Positions 1 through 12,094 of a DNA stretch of 64,000 bases are shown piece by piece. Within the stretch, counting starts at the first letter, position 1, and each line of letters begins with the position of its first letter. Origin of the DNA: Fratercula arctica (Eukaryota > Chordata > Aves > Charadriiformes > Alcidae); assembly GCA_947846985.1 (NCBI GenBank), contig CANTUZ010000004.1, positions 48,283,672-48,347,671 on the forward strand. The letters run 5' to 3'. Position numbers and translations under genes: made by a program. Below the pieces are notes generated by a model, which was not told where the DNA came from, ran no database searches, and worked only from the letters and a program-made list of their open reading frames with translations.

Positions 1-2165
1 CTCTAACTATTTTTAAAATGTGATTGTATTAGACATCTTCCTTGCAGTATATTTTAAAGCTAGCTTTAAATGAGCCATTTTATTGTGGCATGAAGTCCAA
101 TGAAAACTATTCCACCCTACCTATCCTCTCCACTCTAGGAAACTATCGTGTTCATCTAGTCCTCTCACTTGTACACACAGGATTCTGACTTTCTGCATGG
201 TGATGCTTATATGTGTTCCATGCTTACCTGGAAAACAATATCTTCCACCCTAAATTTGAACTCCACTGACCTTGGCTACCATCTATTGGATATTGTTACG
301 TAGTCCTCCTTTAGAGGAAATATATATACACATAAATATACTCTGGTGTCACATGCTTTTGCAGGTACTTAAAGACTAAATTCAAGTAACATCTTCAAGC
401 AGTAACTGTGCAATAAACTGAACAATAAGTTGTAGTTGTAGCTATTCTAATATTCGCCAAGATTTTAACACCTCCAAAAAGTCTTTGTATGCTATCAATA
501 CCAAAATGAGACATAGTCTTCCTTTAATAGTCTCATGAAATATAATGTCTTCCTTCTTAAGAAGATCCTTCTAGATCAAAGATCATGTTGGATGTCTGTC
601 AAATAACACTTGTTATTTCAATTGAGCAGATTCAATGATCTTTTTGGAGCCTGTTCTTTCCCACATTGGAGTTCATTTCCTAGAAGGTAGTTCTATATAT
701 AGGGAGAAATAATTAGCATTAAGGTTATTAGACTACTTCCAGAAAGAATGACATTACCAATACTGGTCAATAATGCTCCATGAAAAATATATTCTGTGAA
801 ACAAACTTGACACCGTTCTATAACAAGACTAAGTCTAGTCAAAAATTTAACTGTGTTAAGTTTAAATGCATTTAGACTTATTTCAGATGTATACCTGTCT
901 TCAATTAACATCTTCTAAGAACACTGAGATCCTCAGATGAAAAAGACTCTATTCCATAAGTGGAAAAATACTTTGACACTATCTCAAACTTTGCATAATT
1001 CCCAAAAAAACCTATAATACTTTGTCAGCTATCAATATTTTATGTGATTTATTACATTGCCTGCAATAGAAATCCTGGCACTGTGGCTTCAGGGAGGGTT
1101 GCAAGGATGGCCTTGGTTGTCCCGATACTGAACCCAACCATTGAAAATCTACAAGGCTATACAGATACGTGCTGAATGCCAGGATCCATGCTCTCCAAGG
1201 ATCCCCTCTGCACCTAGGGCAGATTTAGAATCAAAAAATAGCTTCAGGATGAACAATGAAAGGATTAGTACCAGTCCTTAATGCTAAAAATAGTGATGCT
1301 GTGAGTGGACATAAAACCAAAGCTATTTGTTTACCTATTAAATAATCCTCCCCAAAAAACATAGCATCCTATGTATTTCTGCTTTCGGAAGGTATCTGGA
1401 AATAAATCCAAATACAGACAGGTTCTGAAGGACGGAAATGGAAATTCCCTCCTCTTATGTTTGGCCTCCCTGGAGGATTCATTGTGCCAGGACTACTAAT
1501 AGTGGAGCGCTCAGCACCCTTTCAATGTGCCTTGAAAAGGCAAGGCTTCATTTAGGTCCAGGCTTGCAAGCAACTGTAAATAAAATGCTCTGCTTTTTCC
1601 ACTAAAGAGTAACAACACTCTAAAGAGTGACAATAATACAGAAATGTACCACAATTGGTTTCTGAAGCAGTAACAGACTTTTATAAGTTCAATAGAAATT
1701 TACTTTTCTGTATCTTGCTGGTAAAAGTGATGGCTCCAGATGATTAAATGAAATGTGTGTAAATATTCAGAAAAGGTTTTATCAACTGGAAACTTTTCAC
1801 CTAGCCAAAACAGAGATTTTGTTTGTTTGTTTGAATAGCAAATACACCATAGGATTTACTTTCAAAATCTCTCAGAAAATGGTCAGGCTAATGTCTTGTA
1901 GAAATCATTTGAATGTAAGACCAGTAAAGCACTTATTTACTCAAGTATTACTTCCAACTGCTAAGCAATTTCAAAGCTACATTTTTCTTATCAATCTGCT
2001 CCATAGTTTATATCTTAAAACATTCAGCTTACAAAAGCCTTCCTTTACAGAGACAGACATTAAGATTCATAGCAGCACATAAGTGTGTAACGGATGGGTG
2101 AATATTTGTTTGGTCTACAGCTAAAATTAACATCTCTGCCTCCAATTTTAGTTATGAAATAATGG
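1..2165. other. AT-rich unique non-coding DNA
   Basis: No open frame here resembles a known protein; the longest (1753-2082, 109 codons) is low in complexity and looks like chance. Apart from a short tandem duplication at 1602-1637, I see no recognisable repeat or gene signal. Confidence 0.6.
1602..1637. repeat. Two-copy 18-bp tandem duplication
   Basis: An 18-bp unit beginning CTAAAGAGT is repeated directly (1602-1619 and 1620-1637), with a few mismatches in the second half. This is a minor local duplication with no evident function. Confidence 0.7.
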
Positions 2166-2590
2166 ATGCCAGAGTGCAGCGGAGCCAGCAGATCCTTTAG
2201 GCTGAGCACTGAGAGCAGCGGAGGGTCTCCACAGGGGCCCACAAGGCAGGGGTCACCCCACTGCCAGGAAGCAGGGCAGGCTGGGGGGCAGCTGGGGGCA
2301 TCTCCAAGGCCAGTGCATTGGGCATCTCCCTGGGTACAGGGACAGGCTGAGGCCAGGCTGGGACATCAGCCAACAGGTCCAGCCCAGCTCAGTAGGACCA
2401 GGGTGGTGAGGGCAGGGCTTTGGCAGAGCTTGGAACTTGCATCCTACAGCATTGCTGGGGCAGGGACTGATGGCCCTGGGTTGAGTTGAATTGGGATCCT
2501 GGGACCATGGATGGGGCATCGGTTGGGGGCCCAGATATGGCTGCTCAGGGCCATTAACATCTGCTGGTGTCCTCCAGGTCCTGACAATGT
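2166..2590. other. GC-rich, CpG-poor block, possible old repeat
   Basis: About 425 bp of strongly G/C-biased sequence stands out sharply from AT-rich flanks on both sides. It is dominated by CAGG, CTGGG and CAGC words and holds only a handful of CpGs, so it is not a CpG island. Open frames exist on both strands (2166-2489 plus, 2253-2597 minus), but they follow from the lack of AT-rich stop codons and show low-complexity, domain-free translations. It could be an inserted repeat fragment of a family I do not recognise; the family call is inference. Confidence 0.45.
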
Positions 2591-4220
2591 AGATCAATTG
2601 TTAAAAATGAATAATGCAATAGAAGAATGGAAAAAGCAAAATGCGGTTAGCAAGAGGAAGGCTTTAAGTGTTGGAAGTCACCTTCACCTGAATAGAAAAT
2701 TTTCTCTGTCCTTGAAACCACTTCCTGTTCTTTTTCCTAACCAGAGTTAAAAAATTAAGTTCTAAACACAAGACTACAACCCAAAACTTTGAGCTGAGCA
2801 CCAAAAGCATCATTAGCTGCACAAATCTCTCCAGGTAAAGCCGCCTAGTCTCTGTGTACTCAAAAACTGGTATAGTCCATTAATGAACTTTCTTACATTG
2901 AACAGATTAATAGCTGCTGCTCCAGGATTTTTAAGTAATATCTTGGCCACTTGAAGCAAGACTCAGTGCCATTGACTCCATCCAGTGAACCTGAAAATAC
3001 ATTTTCCTCACAGCTTTTGCCAAAGCCTTCAAGCATCAACCTACATACTTTTTATGACAATTGATGTTTCTCTGTAATGCACATCACTCTAAAACATTTT
3101 ACAGTGCCCTGTGTCAGCCCTGAAGAACAAAGATAATTGAGAAAGCCAAAATAAAAAGTACATACATTCTAAAAATACTTCACATCTTCAATGACTGCGC
3201 CCAATACATAACCCATACATATTACTGTGAGGGATGATATTAATGTTAAAGTTTTATGTTACAAGCAACATCAAATACATCAGAAAACTTTGATTTATGT
3301 ACTCAATATTGGACATAAAATTTTAAAGATGAAGGCTTTTACTTATATTTGGAGGAAATTCATTTAAATTACAACATAATTTGAAAGTCTTAACTCATTC
3401 CCCAGGAGAAGAGCTGCAGTCACAATTCGCTCACCTCAGTACAAAGTTTGTGCACAGGTAATTAACTCTTAAATGCTTCTGGAGAAAAAAAGAAATTACC
3501 ATTATTTTTCCTCTTCTGCATAGGCTATAAGAACACCACTGAGATCCTGGAAACACAACAGTATAAAAATTTGGGGGTGTTCAAGTGTTAGAAAATTAAT
3601 TGAAACACTTATTAGTAGCTTTTGCACATGCAATTTAGTACTTTCATAACTGTGCTAGCTGTCCAAGTCATAACTGGAAGGAAAAACCTAGTAAAGGGAA
3701 TCATTTAGGTTTGGAAACTTGCAAATCCCATCACCGTGAGATAGGTGGTCTGACTCATGTACCTTTTTCAAGCTATTGCAGAATATAGACAAGGTCAGCG
3801 GGGGCAACAAGTAGCTTCTTGTTTTATTTAAGTCTTATTTTTTTTCCATAGAAGCAGTGACATTCCCTAGACATCTCTGTTTTTTAATAAAATGCCAGTT
3901 GCCAGGCTTGTTCTGAAGTGTTCAAAGTTTGAGAGAGCTGAGATGTCTCTGCACCTGCCTTATGTCTGCAGCATGGTGAGACTGATGATGTTTTCTGATT
4001 CATCTTCATTGTTAGGCAGCCCTGACATAGACTAAAAATGGCAAGCCTCTGGAAAGTAGAGTATTTCTTTGAGATGTACTTCATCTAGAATCAGACAGAT
4101 CGGATAGAGTATCCACCTCTTTGCTACCTGTACTCTCTAAGCCAAATTTATTGATTGGATGAGAAATAGCCCACCAACTTCTGAGACACCAAAATATCAT
4201 GTTAAAGACGTACTTTATCA
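2591..4220. other. Unique non-coding DNA
   Basis: AT-rich sequence with only short chance frames (for example 3884-4084 on the minus strand). I see no recognisable element before the LTR target site. Confidence 0.55.
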
Positions 4221-4225
4221 GCCTC
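4221..4225. repeat. Target-site duplication, left copy (LTR A)
   Basis: GCCTC directly precedes the TGTCG terminus of the LTR and is repeated perfectly at 4949-4953 after the CAGAACA terminus. A 5-bp duplication is a retroviral integrase footprint. Confidence 0.8.
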
Positions 4226-4346
4226 TGTCGTGGTTTTGGCCAAATTGGCTAATGGCCAGTGACAGATGCTCCCCCCAGCCTCTCGTGCACGGGGAAGAGG
4301 GGGAGAGATAAAGAGAGATTTACGAGTTTAGAAGAAATGAAACTAC

Positions 4347-4352
4347 TTTAAT
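4347..4352 (-). terminator. Polyadenylation signal of LTR A (ATTAAA)
   Basis: On the minus strand this reads ATTAAA, within a stretch (AATATTTCATTAAAG) shared exactly with LTR B. It sits downstream of the TATA box where the R/U5 boundary signal is expected. Confidence 0.55.
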
Positions 4353-4606
4353 GAAATATTAAGAATAGAATAAAAAAGGAAAATAATGAAATAGATACAG
4401 TATATACAAAACTGTATTAAGCTCCCAGGATGACGTCCCCAGCAGGCACTGGGGAAGTCCCAGAATGGACTCAGCAATGAGTGGGAACTGGGTTCCAGAG
4501 TTGGAGTCAGGAACACACCAGTTGGGATCAAAGGCAGATGAACAGACAGGATCCTCCTTGGACGTCAGCCATTGAAGGAAGATAGTTGACCCTTTGATCC
4601 CTCAGC

Positions 4607-4613
4607 TTTTATA
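4607..4613 (-). promoter_or_regulatory. TATA box of LTR A
   Basis: The minus strand reads TATAAAA, preceded by TGCTCAG and followed by GCTGAGGG. LTR B has the same context with a degenerate TTTAAAA, so this copy keeps the better core promoter. Whether it is still active is unknown. Confidence 0.6.
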
Positions 4614-4948
4614 CTGAGCATGGGGCCGATGGGATGGAATACCCCTGTTGGTCAATTTTGGGTCGCCTGTCCTGTCCTATCCTCCCTGCAGGTGGGACCC
4701 CTCTATGCTTTTCCACCTCCGACCCTCTAACAGGGCAAATAACGAAATTAGCTGACCTTGGTTGTTATAGCAATAAGTATAATCAAGAACTTCTCTGCAT
4801 ACCATTCCTTGGCACAGACTGTCTTATCACTCTGAACAAATCGCTTCAGACACAACATGCTGTTAATTTCAGAGAATTAGAAGAGGCCTAGCTAAGAAAT
4901 AAAATTACTGAATAGAAAGTTGGTTCTGTTTTACCTCAAACCAGAACA

Positions 4949-4953
4949 GCCTC
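4949..4953. repeat. Target-site duplication, right copy (LTR A)
   Basis: GCCTC, identical to 4221-4225. A perfect duplication fits one undisturbed insertion followed by collapse to a solo LTR. Confidence 0.8.
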
Positions 4954-7900
4954 TGAGTGAGAAACGCTGCTGAATGGTTTCTTTGACCATAGTTTGCTGC
5001 ATGTGCAGTATATTTTACACAGTATTAAAGAGGATGTGGCTGAGCAGGAGGGGAGATCACCTGTTTGTCTTATCCTGTCTATACACACTGGATCAGAATG
5101 AGCTCCCAGGAAGGAGAAGCAGATTTCTACTTCCCTGAAGACAAATGACCATACTGAGCCTGAAGAATATTTTAGAATGAAGGTAGGGAGAGATGTGGGA
5201 AACTCAGAGGTGATGGAAAGAAGATTTTCCTAGAAACACAAAACTGTCTGGAGTATATGGTATATGGTCTGCTTCAGACTCTTTTTCAGAAACATCAACA
5301 CACAAGAGAGAAAAACACTATAGCCTGCTTAAGTTCATAACAAAAGAAAAAGGATCCAAAACCTCTGACTGTCTTGAGCTGCAAAGTACATTATTCTGCA
5401 CATTACCATGTAAGAGTGACTGAGTGCCCAACACTCCTCAAGATACTGTTTTTCAGATGGGGAAAAAATTGTCTTAATACGTAGACAGAATTGGAAGAGA
5501 GACACTTCAGCACTGGAAATAGAGGAAGCCTCTGCTTGCAAAAAGTATTAAGAGTATGAGCAAAGTTTAGCGGAAAAAAAAAAAAGTAATCTGTGGAAAT
5601 GTAAGAGGGAGAGGAACTGGTTAGGTAGTAGCTCTTCAGAAATAAAACCTGGGAGTTATTGCAGACTACAAATCATGTGGTAGTCAATAATACGCAGTTG
5701 TAAAATAATAGTAAACGCCATGTTAGAACACATAGAGAGACATAAAATATTATTTAATCTCTCCACTTTCCAAAAAGGCCTCAGTTGGTGTACTACATCC
5801 CATTTTAGACATATTTGTTCAAGAAAACTATAGATTGGCAAGACTGCATGGTTAGGTGCATGTGATGCCACACTACTTCTAATTCCTGACATAGCTGTTT
5901 GGCCTTAGTTTGACTGGACACAGAGCTACACCGATGTGCTTCTAGGGACTCAGTGCCCAAAACCAAAGAAAGCCTAGCTAATATGTTACATGTGTGAATT
6001 TTCTTCTGACCACAGTTACCTATAATGGACTACATGGAACAGAAATTCAACATAATGTTTTCCATAATAGCTGCCTTCAGTTCTTGACTTGCAAGACTCT
6101 GCAGCTTATAAAAATATTTGTCCTGCAGATAAGAACCTACCCCGGACAGCATATTGCCATTTGCTCTTCTCACAGAATCAGTGATTTTTTTCCTCCGTAC
6201 CTTGCAATACTAACAGTTCATGAATAGCATCCAGCTCTACAGTAACCTCGCCAAAAAATTATTCATGAAAAGATCATCATAACAGATCCAATTCAAGTAT
6301 TTCCAAACCTCTTCACTTTGCTAGGGCTCAAGGTCAAGAAACAAACATTCAAGTGCACTAAAAGTCTGGGCAGAAGAGCACTGAGGAACTGAAGGTCAGC
6401 AAGTGTCTATCTCCTGTGAGACATAATCCAAAGAGCCACAAGTCTCTCTATTCAGATTCAATTCCGTCTTTCTTGAATTCTTATAATCAAGCTCAAGCCT
6501 ATCTTTTTTACATCCCTAGACACAGTATTCTTGCCCATTGGCAAATTTCAGGCATTATCTCAGCTTTTCAGATGACATTTCCACAGATTATTATGCTGCA
6601 AAGCCTTCAATGTCTAGTGTTCATGGTCTCTTGTGAATATTGTCCAATAGTTAATCCCTTCTTACAACCTCTGAGGAATTGTGAATATCAATAGAATAGC
6701 CTGGAGCAGGTTCTGGAAAATTTCTAAAGTGTCTAAAAATATGGCTCACGAAAAAAAAACAACCACAAAGCAAAAAGCAAACAAAACTCCCTGCCCCCAT
6801 CAGCTGCTCATCTTGTTGGAATACTGATAGGTATTTATTTCTACAAAGGGAAATGAAAAAAAAATCCAACATCATTTATGGACCACAGACTGATGAATAT
6901 CACATAAAGACTAATAACTGAAGAGCTAAATAACTGCTTTAATTACAGCAGGGTTACAACTTTATCTATTAATCCAGTCACATAAATATTGACTTCCAGC
7001 TGCCTCCTGCAGACTAAAACTTCTTGATGTATATCCAGGCTCTTTACAGTTTCTTTTATTTCCTTTTAAATACTGCATTTTCTGTGTCTTTTTTCAAGTG
7101 TTTGATAAGTTGTTGGGACTACGGGTTACTGGAATGTAGATGATGTGAACCATATTGACACTGCATATACTTAACCATTACAGTCCTCCCAACCGGATAG
7201 TCCTCAAAGGGTTTCATGTCTGTGCTGTTATTAGTGGGAGTCATACGGTTATTTATGTCTTCAAAGTGATGGTGTCCTAGTAGTTCTTACTATACATTAC
7301 CTTTTATATTTCTCCTGCACAAAGCCAAGTGATATCCAAGACTCTTCCTGGTCATTTTGTGAGGCCCTCTGTCTGGCTGCCACTATTTTACTGTGGTTTT
7401 CAGTCTTGTAGAGACATTACAGAGAACTGATAATATTATCTCACATTCTATTGCACTCTCCATGTCCTGGCAAGTTTGCCCTACACCGTATTTCCACCAT
7501 TAGTTGCTTTTTTTGAGTAACTTTTATTCTAACCTTACAGCACAAAAGTCTTAAAAGCATGTATTTCAACCATTCAGGTATACTTGGTAGTGCTTTTTTT
7601 ATAGTCATTTGTTAATGAGTCTGATATAAGACTCTAACTCAAATTATACAGTCATTCCAGGTGCATTTTCTGAGCATACTAGATACCTACTATTAACAGC
7701 TTTGGCCTGCTAGTTTTAGATGAGTATTTTTCCCAATTTGCTGTTGAAATTTACACTTCCACTTTAATTACTCTGCAGGATAGTAGCATGATACTGATGA
7801 TAATGATTCCTTTTTTCTTTAAAATATCTGGGGTTTGTGTTCTTGACAATTTACTAGGATTTCTCACTAGTTCTAGACAGCTGTGCTGAAAATGTCAAGG

Positions 7901-9750
7901 GTTGAAATGACGCCTTTTTTGTAGGCAGCTATATCCATCTTTATTAGCTACAACAACATTAAAGACATTCTGTGTTCTTGTAGCTTTACAGATTATGTGA
8001 GGAACTATTTCTAGCGTCATCTTGCTTCTAGGTGTACCATTTCCTTGGTTTCCTTGTCTGTTGGTTCATGGGCTTCTTACCAAAAGTCTGTATTTGTCCA
8101 CTGGCTCCTGAATGAGTTTATTGTGGAGGAACACTTGGCCTCACTTCTCCAACCTAATGTTGCTGTTTACTGGTGTTCTTGGCATTAAATTGCACCTGGC
8201 TCCATAAACTAGTGGCAATTGAATTTAGTCATTGGTCTAACAGCAGAGTTGCAAACATAGAAACAGAATCATTGGCATTCTTCTGGAAAACTTCATCCTC
8301 AGTGTCTCTTAGTCTTCTAAAGTTACACTGAAGTTGTCCTTCCCTTTGCTAGAAATTTTTACCACCTTGGTGATTGTTACTTATTTTTTCCTTCTTGAGA
8401 TAGCGTGACTTTAGGGGATAAAGTGATTCTCTTTCCCACACATTCTGCTTTATTGCTTAAAGATAGGGCATTTTTCTTTCTACCTTTCTGCACATTGTTT
8501 TCCACATAACATGCACCATGACAAACATGCCTGTATTTCAGGTCACCTGTTTCCTTTCTTGATTCTCATTATTTGAACCCTTGCATTTTTAATTTATTAT
8601 CCATGTAATTATGTTGGTATTAATATTTTTTTTGTATTAATTTATTGTCTTGACCCTTTTACTGGGGCTTACATTTAACGTCATGTAGTCTGGAATGACA
8701 TCTCTTCTGTACAATCCTATCCCTAGTTAAATATTTTTAATATATTCAAAGTTACATGTGGATATTGGATTTCTCAGTGGTGAGAAATCCTTTTTTAGCT
8801 TCTTGATTGTAGATGTGAAGCCAGCATTCCTCTATACTCTTTATGTGCATGATGTTAAAATGGTGTGATCTTAGATACACTTCAAATAAAGATGAGTGAC
8901 CTTTCTGACACTTTGGAGCATTCCTTGCAGAGATACTAATTACCTGATACCATACCAACAGGGTATTAGATGACTGGGCCTGCAGACTCCCCTGTGCTGC
9001 ATCCACACTGGGAGTCACATTTGAAAAGTCACTGATTTGGACACGGAGCCTAGACTTGAGAGCAGCTTTGGAGAATTCCTTTAACTGTAGTATTGATGTG
9101 TATAGTTAAAGATGTATCTATAGGTATGGATGCCTGAAATTAAAGTCCTATTTCAATAACTTTCCCAGCAATTTAGGTATTTTTCCAGATAATGACATGT
9201 TTCTGACTTGTCCTTTTCCTATTTTCCTTCATTTTCCTGCCTTAATCCCTCACTGTCATTGTACACACACCAGTCCTTCTTCTTCCCCATTGCTTTCATG
9301 CTTGTAGAAGGATTTTATCTAGAACTTCATCATTCCCTGTGATCTGATACTTTCCATGATAATTCTTAGCTTTGTTTCCAGTGCTGATTTGTTTGTTTAC
9401 TATATTTTCCTTTCTGCTGATGCTTTTGCAAGATTGAGCACTGTTACAGTGCTTCATTTACTGTTTGCTAGCTAATAACAAACATAATTAAATCCTTGTA
9501 AAACTAAAAATAAGCCTGATATATGTAGGTAGCTAAAGATGAGTGAGATTAATTGCATCTAACGTATCAACTCAACTGCAATCTACAACAAATGCTGTCA
9601 GGACTACTTTTACACAGGCTCTTGAATATTTTTCTGGTTTTTATTATATATTGCTCCCAGAGATTTGGTGTTTCTTCCTGTTGTAAGTGTAAGCACTGAA
9701 GTCGTATAAAATGCCTGTATACCATGACCTTCTACATCAAAGCTTCTCAT
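4954..9750. other. Unique non-coding DNA between LTR A and CR1
   Basis: This stretch is AT-rich and T-rich from about 7000 to 8700. All open frames are under 93 codons and unrecognisable. No retroviral internal sequence is visible, which argues that the two LTRs flanking 4.9-11.3 kb are not the ends of one provirus. Part of 7000-8700 may be a very old repeat, but I cannot identify it. Confidence 0.5.
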
Positions 9751-10342
9751 AGCTTGGGCTGCATAAAATGAAGCTTCACCAGCAGGTCACGGGAGGGAGG
9801 TGATTCTCCCCTTCTACTCTGCTCTCGTGACACCCAAGCTGGTGTCGAGTTGTGGGTTCCCCAGTACAGGAGAGGCATGGATCTAGTACAATGTCTAGGG
9901 GAGGGCCATGAAAATGGTCAGAGGGCTGGAATACACCTCCTGTGAAGGAAGACTGAGAGAGCTAGAGTTGTTTAGTTTGAAGAAGAGTCCAGTGAGACCT
10001 TATTCCAGCCTTCCAACATATAAAGGGGCTTATAAGAAAGAAGGAGAAAAACTTTTTTACTAGGACCTGTAGTGACAGGAAAAAGGGCAATGGTTTTAAA
10101 ATGAAAGAGAGTAGATGTTCATTGGATATAAGGAAGAATTTTTTTACAATGAGGGTGGTGGGACACTAGAACAGGTGGATGTTGTGGGTGCTCCATCATT
10201 GGAAATGTTCAAAGGATGGGGCTTTGAGCAGCCTGATCTAGTGAACTATATCCTTGCCAAAGGTAGGGGGGAGTGGACTAGATGATCTTTGACGGTCCCT
10301 TCCAACCCAACCCATTCTATGATTCTGTAATTCTGTGATTCT
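9751..10342 (+). mobile_element. CR1 LINE fragment, 5'-truncated (plus orientation)
   Basis: This is about 590 bp from the 3' end of a CR1 element. It starts within the ORF2 tail (GCTTGGGCTGCATAAAATG, then an AGCAGGTCACGGGAGG segment, corresponding to the usual LGCIK...SRSREV region). It runs through the 3' part with the characteristic GGACTAGATGATCTTTGACG and CCTTCCAACCCAACCCATTC segments, and ends in the CR1 terminal repeat ATTCTATGATTCTGTAATTCTGTGATTCT. Many stops and indels leave no coding capacity. Severe 5' truncation is normal for CR1, and CR1 makes no target-site duplication, so the left boundary is approximate. Confidence 0.88.
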
Positions 10343-11337
10343 CTGTCACTGTTTGAAGAGGTTAACAACTTGTCTGATCCTCTGAGTGCTTACCATGCCC
10401 TTTTACACCTCCATTCAATCCAAACAGTCGTCAGGAATACTTTTGTCTTTTTGGGGGGTTTCTTTACTATAAAGTGTAGATTTGTTGGAAACAAAACTTT
10501 GTGGGTAATGTTGGTAATGTTAATTGAATAAATTTTTATTAGAAGTTGTTTCTGGTGTCCAGAATGAAATTCATAATAGACAGGAGAGTTGTTGTCAAAA
10601 GACTCATTTCACCTGTGGTACATCCAATCAAAGCTTACCTGATTTCAGTTAGGGACTTGATTCAGGAGCTACTTGAAGTGGAAATTCTACCACCAGGACC
10701 ACAGTTAATGTAAAGTGGTATTCTCATTTCCCCTAACTGCAGCTCTTCCACATTGCATAAATAAATGTTTAGTGGAGCAGCAAATTGGACAAGTGCTTGT
10801 CATACTCAGTGCAAGTTTCTTAACCACAGCTCTTTTAAATAAAGTGAGGAGAATGTATGTTTCTTGGACTTAGAACTTTCTGAATTGCATTTCTGTATTT
10901 CCAAAATACCAGTAAGTTGTTTCCAATTTACCATTACTTCATTTTCAGAGTATTACAATGGCATTTCATACTCAAAATAAAAGAAAGTTAGAGACTGCAA
11001 AAATTCAGGAACAGCTGAGGCAATTGTAGAGGAAACAAGTATTATGCCTAGTAGAAGCACACTAAATCCCACTGATTTCTCCATCAAAGTTATGATACAT
11101 GATAAATGTTTCATACAACATTGGTTCTTCATGGATGTATCAGTAGTTTATTCCTCTGTACCCTAGTCTTAAGGAAATAGAGTAACACTTCACTGTTTTC
11201 AGTTTTGGCTGCCACAGATCAAGCAGGCTGAAGCTGAGATAGAGATTATCTAGAGGACAGTAACAGTAATAATCAGAAATACAGTGTAGCTGTTAGTCTT
11301 ATTCTTGTCCTGTTTTACATTTAACCACTCAAAAAGT
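10343..11337. other. Unique non-coding DNA
   Basis: AT-rich sequence between the CR1 and LTR B, with no open frame or repeat that I recognise. Confidence 0.5.
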
Positions 11338-11342
11338 AGAAG
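11338..11342. repeat. Target-site duplication, left copy (LTR B)
   Basis: AGAAG precedes the TGTCC terminus. The right copy is GGAAG (12095-12099), differing at one of five bases, which suggests this insertion is old enough to have mutated. Confidence 0.6.
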
Positions 11343-11648
11343 TGTCCTGGCTTGAGACAGAACAAAACCAATTTTCCTTTTCAGTAATTTTATGTTTCAG
11401 TTAAGTCTCTTCTAACTGAATGCACTCTCTGAAATGAACAGTATGTTTTTCAGACAGTGCCTGCTTCTAGCAGATAATGTCTGATGTTTATAGTTAATAC
11501 TGAGGAATGGTGTTGCAGAGAGGCTCTTGCTTATACTTATTACTGTAACAACCAAGTTCAGCTAATTTTGTTACGTACCAAGTTGGAGGGTCAGAAGCAG
11601 AAGAGTGTAAAGGGGTCACACCTGTGGGGAGGAGCGGACACAAACTGG

Positions 11649-11653
11649 CCAAT
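11649..11653 (+). promoter_or_regulatory. CCAAT box of LTR B
   Basis: GGCCAATAGGG lies about 35 bp upstream of the TATA-like element in the U3 region. Assigned by position and motif only. Confidence 0.4.
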
Positions 11654-11685
11654 AGGGCATTCCATCCCATCTGCATCATGCTCAG

Positions 11686-11692
11686 TTTAAAA
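11686..11692 (+). promoter_or_regulatory. TATA-like element of LTR B (TTTAAAA)
   Basis: It aligns with the TATAAAA of LTR A in the shared CTCAG...GCTGA context. The A-to-T change at the second position probably weakens it. Confidence 0.5.
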
Positions 11693-11947
11693 GCTGAAGG
11701 ATCAAAGGGGTCGCCCTCTTTCTTCAATGTCTGGCATCCAAGGAGGACTCTGTCCATTCTTCTGCCTTTCATCCCAATTTGTGTCTTCTTGAATCCAGTT
11801 CCCATCTGCCGCTGAGTCCAGTCCCAGTGCTGGTCGGTGACATGATCATCATCCTGGGAGCTTGATATTGGTTTTATATATATTTGTATATATTTCATTA
11901 TTTTCTTATTACTATTATTATTTATTCTTTTTATTGTTAATATTTCA

Positions 11948-11953
11948 TTAAAG
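11948..11953 (+). terminator. Polyadenylation signal of LTR B (ATTAAA)
   Basis: It sits in the AATATTTCATTAAAG stretch that is identical in LTR A, the position expected of the R-region poly(A) signal. Confidence 0.5.
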
Positions 11954-12094
11954 CTGATTTTAGGGTTTTTCCAATCCATAAGACTCCTTCCCTCCGTCCC
12001 TTACTCTCTCTCCCTTCCCCTTCTGGGAGGGGAGAGGGGTTAATAAAAAACATCTGTCATTCCTTTAGTGGCCAGCCCAGCCTAAACCTTGACA

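Larger units (their letters stand above)
4226..4948 (-). mobile_element. Solo LTR A of an avian endogenous retrovirus (minus orientation)
   Basis: This 723-bp element begins TGTCGTGG and ends CCAGAACA on the plus strand, the standard TG...CA LTR termini, and is bounded by a perfect 5-bp duplication (GCCTC). Read on the minus strand it matches LTR B (11343-12094) end to end: TGTTCTGGTTTGAGG at the U3 start, a TATA box followed by a GCTGAGGG segment, a shared ATTAAAG polyadenylation region, a pyrimidine-rich U5 and a TGGCCAA...ACCACGACA end. No gag, pol or env lies next to it, so it is a solo LTR left by recombination between two LTRs. The family has not been assigned by database search. The open frame 4634-4891 inside it is antisense and not considered a gene. 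Confidence 0.88.
11343..12094 (+). mobile_element. Solo LTR B of the same endogenous retrovirus family (plus orientation)
   Basis: This 752-bp element begins TGTCCTGGCTTGAG and ends CCTAAACCTTGACA, with near-identical 5-bp flanks. It is homologous over its length to the reverse complement of LTR A. Visible promoter parts are a CCAAT box, a TATA-like TTTAAAA and a downstream ATTAAA signal. After that comes a pyrimidine-rich U5 (CCTTCCCTCC, CTCTCTCCC). The minus-strand frame 11494-11979 (161 codons) lies wholly within it and is antisense; its peptide CYSNKYKQEPLC parallels CYSNKYNQELLC in LTR A, which reflects shared descent rather than demonstrated coding. No internal retroviral genes are adjacent. 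Confidence 0.88.

Noticed and set aside
2166..2597. Open frames on both strands in the GC-rich block as a coding exon
   Set aside because: Translations are low-complexity (P, G, Q, S rich) on both strands; openness follows from composition.
4949..11342. Idea that LTR A and LTR B are the two ends of one provirus
   Set aside because: They are in opposite orientation, each has its own target duplication, and no retroviral genes lie between them.
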